A stretch of DNA of 64,000 bases from positions 21,048-85,047 of the forward strand of contig NZ_LGDD01000290.1 of assembly GCF_001279695.1 (NCBI RefSeq), in the 5' to 3' direction. Numbering within the stretch: position 1 is the stretch's first letter; each line of letters begins with the position of its first letter. The DNA is from Streptomyces sp. WM6378 (GTDB taxonomy: Bacteria > Actinomycetota > Actinomycetes > Streptomycetales > Streptomycetaceae). The notes under the pieces were generated by a model. The model saw only the letters and a list, made by a program, of their open reading frames with translations. It did not search any database and was not told where the DNA came from. The translations under genes were made by a program, and so were the position numbers. This document shows, piece by piece, positions 61,360 to 64,000 of the stretch.

Positions 61360-62115
61360 ATGCAGAAGGCCGAAGAGCGGGAGCTGCGCCTGTTCGTGTT
61401 CCACCACTCCGGTGGTTCGCACCTGATGTACCGCGACTGGCCGTCCCACTTCCCGGCCGGCTGGGACGTGCGGGTGCCCGACGCCCCGGGCCGCGGTCCG
61501 CGCGACCCCCGTCCCGCCCTTGAGAACGCCGGCGCGCTCGTCGAGCACTTCCTGCACGAGCTGGACGAGGAGCTGACCGGCCGTTTCGCCTTCTTCGGAC
61601 ACAGCCTGGGCGGGCTCGTCGCGTACGAACTGACCCGCCGGCTCATCGAGGCGGGCCGTACGCCGCCGGTGTGGCTCGGCGTCTCGGCACGCGGCACGCT
61701 GCTCCCCGACGGGGACGGCACGCGCCGCCACCTCCTGTCGGACTCGGAGCTGCGCCGGGAGCTCGCGGCGATGGGCGGCACGGCGCCCTCGGTCCTCGAC
61801 CACCAGGAGCTGTGGGACCTGTTCGCGCCCGCCATCCGCTCGGACCTGCGCATCAGCGAAACCTGGCGCACCGAACCCCTCACCGCGCCGCTGCCGGTGC
61901 CCCTTTCGGCGTTCGGCGGCACACGGGACCACGTGTCGCCACCGCACCGCCTGGACGGCTGGGCCGACTCGTGCGAGCACTTCCTGGGCCTGCACCTGTA
62001 CGAGGGCGGCCACTTCTACTTCCAGGACCGGCTCCCCGAGGTCGCCGCGCGGATCCAGAACGACGTGCGCCGCGCCCTGCTGCTCGCCCGGGAGCCGTCC
62101 GCGGTGGCGCGATGA
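61360..62115 (+). CDS. Type II thioesterase (second of a duplicated thioesterase-SARP pair)
   Basis: 251 aa; LFVFHHSGGSHLMYRDW, FFGHSLGGLVAYE (Ser nucleophile) and YEGGHFYFQ (His). It closely resembles the thioesterase at 38386 along its length. GGAG lies 6 nt before the ATG. The next SARP gene overlaps its stop (ATGA). Confidence 0.92.
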   Translation: MQKAEERELRLFVFHHSGGSHLMYRDWPSHFPAGWDVRVPDAPGRGPRDPRPALENAGALVEHFLHELDEELTGRFAFFGHSLGGLVAYELTRRLIEAGRTPPVWLGVSARGTLLPDGDGTRRHLLSDSELRRELAAMGGTAPSVLDHQELWDLFAPAIRSDLRISETWRTEPLTAPLPVPLSAFGGTRDHVSPPHRLDGWADSCEHFLGLHLYEGGHFYFQDRLPEVAARIQNDVRRALLLAREPSAVAR

Positions 62116-63035
62116 CCGTCCTCGACCTCGCCGCACCGGCTCCGGTACGCGGCGAGGTCACCGAGTTCCGGCTGCTCGGCCCGGTGTTCGTGCACGACGG
62201 GGCGACCGGGGCGGGCATCGTGCCCTCCGGCCCCAAGCAGCGGGCCCTGCTCGCCACCCTGGTCCTGCACGCGGGGGAGCTCCTGTCCGTGGACCGCCTG
62301 GTGGAAGAGCTGTGGGGCGACCGGCCCCCGTCCAACGCGGCGAACGCCCTGCAGGCGCACGTCGCCCGGCTGCGCCGACTGCTGCCCTCCCCGGGCCGCA
62401 CCTGGATCAGCACCCTGCCCACCGGCTACCTGCTGACGCTGGGCAACGCCTCCACCGACGTGGCCCGCTTCACGCTGCTGTCCGGGCAGGGCCGGGCGGC
62501 CGTCCCCGACGACCCCCGGTACGCGATGGAACTCCTGGGCCACGCGCTGTCGTTGTGGCAGGGCCCGGCCCTGCAGGACAGCCGCCAGGGCCCCATCTGC
62601 ACGGCGGAGGCGGACCGGCTCGAAGAGCAGCGCCTGGCCACTTTGGAAGCCCTCTACGAGGCGAGCCTCAACTGCGGCAGGGACGCCGAGATCATCTGTG
62701 ACCTGGAGCGTCTCATCGCCGACCATCCGCTGCGCGAGCGCTTCTACGATCTGCTGATGGTCGCCCTGTACCGGGGCGGCCGTCAGGCGGAGGCCCTGGG
62801 TGTCTACGAGCGCGCGCGCCGCCATCTGGTCACCACCCTCGGCATCGAACCGGGCCCCGCCCTGCGTTCGCGCATGGAGGCGATCCTCAACCACTCCCCC
62901 GCGCTGGCCGCGTCGCGTCCCCGCACGCTGGATCTGACGGCGGAGATCGCCCAGCTCCAGGCACGGATCGAGCAACTGGTGTGGGACCAGGAGGACTTGC
63001 TCCGCAGGATCCAGGAAGAACACGAGGGCCGGTAG
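62112..63035 (+). CDS. SARP-family transcriptional activator
   Basis: 307 aa. Winged helix (FRLLGPVFVHDG, GPKQRALLATLVLHAGELLSVDRLVEELWG) and activation domain (ERFYDLLMVALYRGGRQAEALGVYERAR) are followed by a coiled-coil tail (LTAEIAQLQARIEQLVWDQEDLLRRIQEE), as in the SARP at 39187. It is translationally coupled to the thioesterase gene (ATGA overlap). The gene pair is a paralogue of 38386-40152. Confidence 0.93.
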   Translation: MTVLDLAAPAPVRGEVTEFRLLGPVFVHDGATGAGIVPSGPKQRALLATLVLHAGELLSVDRLVEELWGDRPPSNAANALQAHVARLRRLLPSPGRTWISTLPTGYLLTLGNASTDVARFTLLSGQGRAAVPDDPRYAMELLGHALSLWQGPALQDSRQGPICTAEADRLEEQRLATLEALYEASLNCGRDAEIICDLERLIADHPLRERFYDLLMVALYRGGRQAEALGVYERARRHLVTTLGIEPGPALRSRMEAILNHSPALAASRPRTLDLTAEIAQLQARIEQLVWDQEDLLRRIQEEHEGR

Positions 63036-63261
63036 CACGAGGCCCGGTGGCGCGGGGTGCCGTCCGGCGGACCGCCAGAGCGAGGCCGAGCGGGCGACCG
63101 CGCGACCACCCCCGGGCCGCGTGGAACGTCCCCGCCGACACACATCAACCTCACGCACACACCAAGACGCCCCACCCGCCCGAAGCCGACTTCGGCTCTC
63201 GGGGGTGAGCGGGGCGCGGACGGCGGGACGGTCGGAACACCTCGGCCGCGGGGCGCGGGCT

Positions 63262-64000
63262 TCAGCCGACGCGGACGAGTCGGTCGCGTGACCCGGCGCC
63301 GACGGCTTCGGACCGTGTGGTGTGGGGGGTGGGTTCGGAGGCCTGGAGCATGGTCTGCTGCAACCGGCGCAACCCCGCCGACGGCTCCAACCCCAGGTCG
63401 CGCACGAGGGCTTGGCGCAGCCGCTGATACACACTCAACGCCTCACTACGGCGCCCCGACCGGTACAGGGCCAGCATGAACTGGCCGTGCAAAGCCTCAT
63501 GCGTCCGATACCGCGACACCAGCACGGTCAGCTCACCCAGCAGTTCACGGTGGCGGCCCAACCGCAGATCGGCCTCGATCCGCTGATACAGCGCGCACAA
63601 CCGCGCCTCCTCCAGCCGGCACACCTCCACCTCCAGCTGCGCACCCGCACGCACGTCTGCCAGCGCCGACCCGCTCCACAGCGCCAACGCCTCACTCAAC
63701 CACCGAGACGCCCCCGCGAAATCCTCCGCGTCCATGGCCCGATACCCCATGCCCGCAAGCCGGTCGAACTCGCGCACATCACTCGAACCACCCCCGCCCC
63801 GCAACACATAACCACCCGGCACAGTCGCCAGCACGTCCTTCGCCGACACCACACCCGGCCCCTGCGAAGTCACACCTGGCCCCGGCTCCAGAGCCGCGCC
63901 GATCAACTCACGCAACTGCAACACATACGTCTGCAACGTCGTCCGCGCCGACCGCGGCGGACGCTCCCCCCACAACTCCTCAACCAACAACCCAACCGGC
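63262..64000 (-). CDS. SARP-family regulator, near copy of 54563-55348 (5' end beyond right edge)
   Basis: Partial. The visible frame begins PVGLLVEELWGERPPRS and continues almost identically to the SARP at 54563 (SALADVRAGAQLEVEVCRLEEA, LGELTVLVSRYRTHEALHGQFMLALYRSGRRSEAL). Because the sequence before LLVEELWG is also PVG, it probably shares the same internal deletion in the winged helix, but the residues before that lie outside the window. The two genes share exact stretches close to 100 bp long separated by mostly synonymous differences. The C-terminal tails differ. Confidence 0.88.
   Translation of the reverse strand, partial: PVGLLVEELWGERPPRSARTTLQTYVLQLRELIGAALEPGPGVTSQGPGVVSAKDVLATVPGGYVLRGGGGSSDVREFDRLAGMGYRAMDAEDFAGASRWLSEALALWSGSALADVRAGAQLEVEVCRLEEARLCALYQRIEADLRLGRHRELLGELTVLVSRYRTHEALHGQFMLALYRSGRRSEALSVYQRLRQALVRDLGLEPSAGLRRLQQTMLQASEPTPHTTRSEAVGAGSRDRLVRVG

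Overview
The window is high-GC actinobacterial DNA, almost certainly from Streptomyces or a close relative. The reasons are the GC-saturated third codon positions, frequent GTG/TTG starts, five SARP-type regulators, a StrR-like and an LmbU-like regulator, an MbtH protein, and modular PKS/NRPS genes. It is nearly all one secondary-metabolite locus that continues past both edges.

Left part (1-8.7 kb, minus strand): an operon of discrete PCP, cytochrome P450, type II thioesterase with a Cys nucleophile, a KSQ-AT-ACP polyketide loading protein, and a first extension module (KS, methylmalonyl-type AT, DH) cut by the left edge. A divergent FAD hydroxylase (9.1-10.6 kb, plus) shares the promoter region.

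NRPS core (10.8-37.4 kb, minus strand): MbtH, LmbU-like regulator, discrete adenylation enzyme, discrete PCP, FAD monooxygenase, three NRPSs, type II thioesterase and a DrrAB-like ABC exporter. In reading order the NRPSs are C-A-PCP-E-C-A-PCP, C-A-PCP-E-C-A-PCP and C-A-PCP-TE, i.e. five modules. Two A domains have an almost identical pocket (DVFSVASYAK and DVFSVAAYAK, read by eye).

Precursor and regulator part (37.6-49.8 kb): a thioesterase-SARP pair, a serine-hydrolase homologue that has lost its catalytic residues, argC-argJ-argB-argD as an overlapping operon (glutamate to ornithine), a StrR-like regulator, and a divergent pair that makes piperazic acid: an ornithine N5-hydroxylase (KtzI type) and a PaiB-fold piperazate synthase (KtzT type). 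The arg operon, the KtzI/KtzT pair and the paired A-domain pockets suggest a peptide with two piperazate residues. Because a KSQ-started polyketide line, a P450/PCP/TE hydroxylation set and a discrete A/PCP/FAD set are also present, I infer an acylated piperazate (depsi)peptide of the azinothricin/polyoxypeptin kind. The exact product is not deducible from this window.

A palindrome, TGTCCCGCCGGCGGGACA, recurs in the control regions of the PCP-P450-PKS operon, the FAD hydroxylase, the FAD monooxygenase-NRPS operon, the KtzI/KtzT pair and (as a half site) the lmbU-like gene. It is the best candidate for an operator shared across the pathway.

Right part (49.9-64 kb) is odd and looks like a separate module: an amidinohydrolase-family enzyme, an Sfp-type PPTase, a ketosynthase homologue that has lost all its catalytic residues, a tandem-ACP protein, a free-standing condensation protein with a truncated TE-like tail, a SnoaL-like protein, a didomain aromatase/cyclase, another thioesterase-SARP pair, and three further SARPs. 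Two of those SARPs are near copies that share an internal deletion in the DNA-binding domain. This set does not match any pathway I recognise and is the best candidate for something undescribed.
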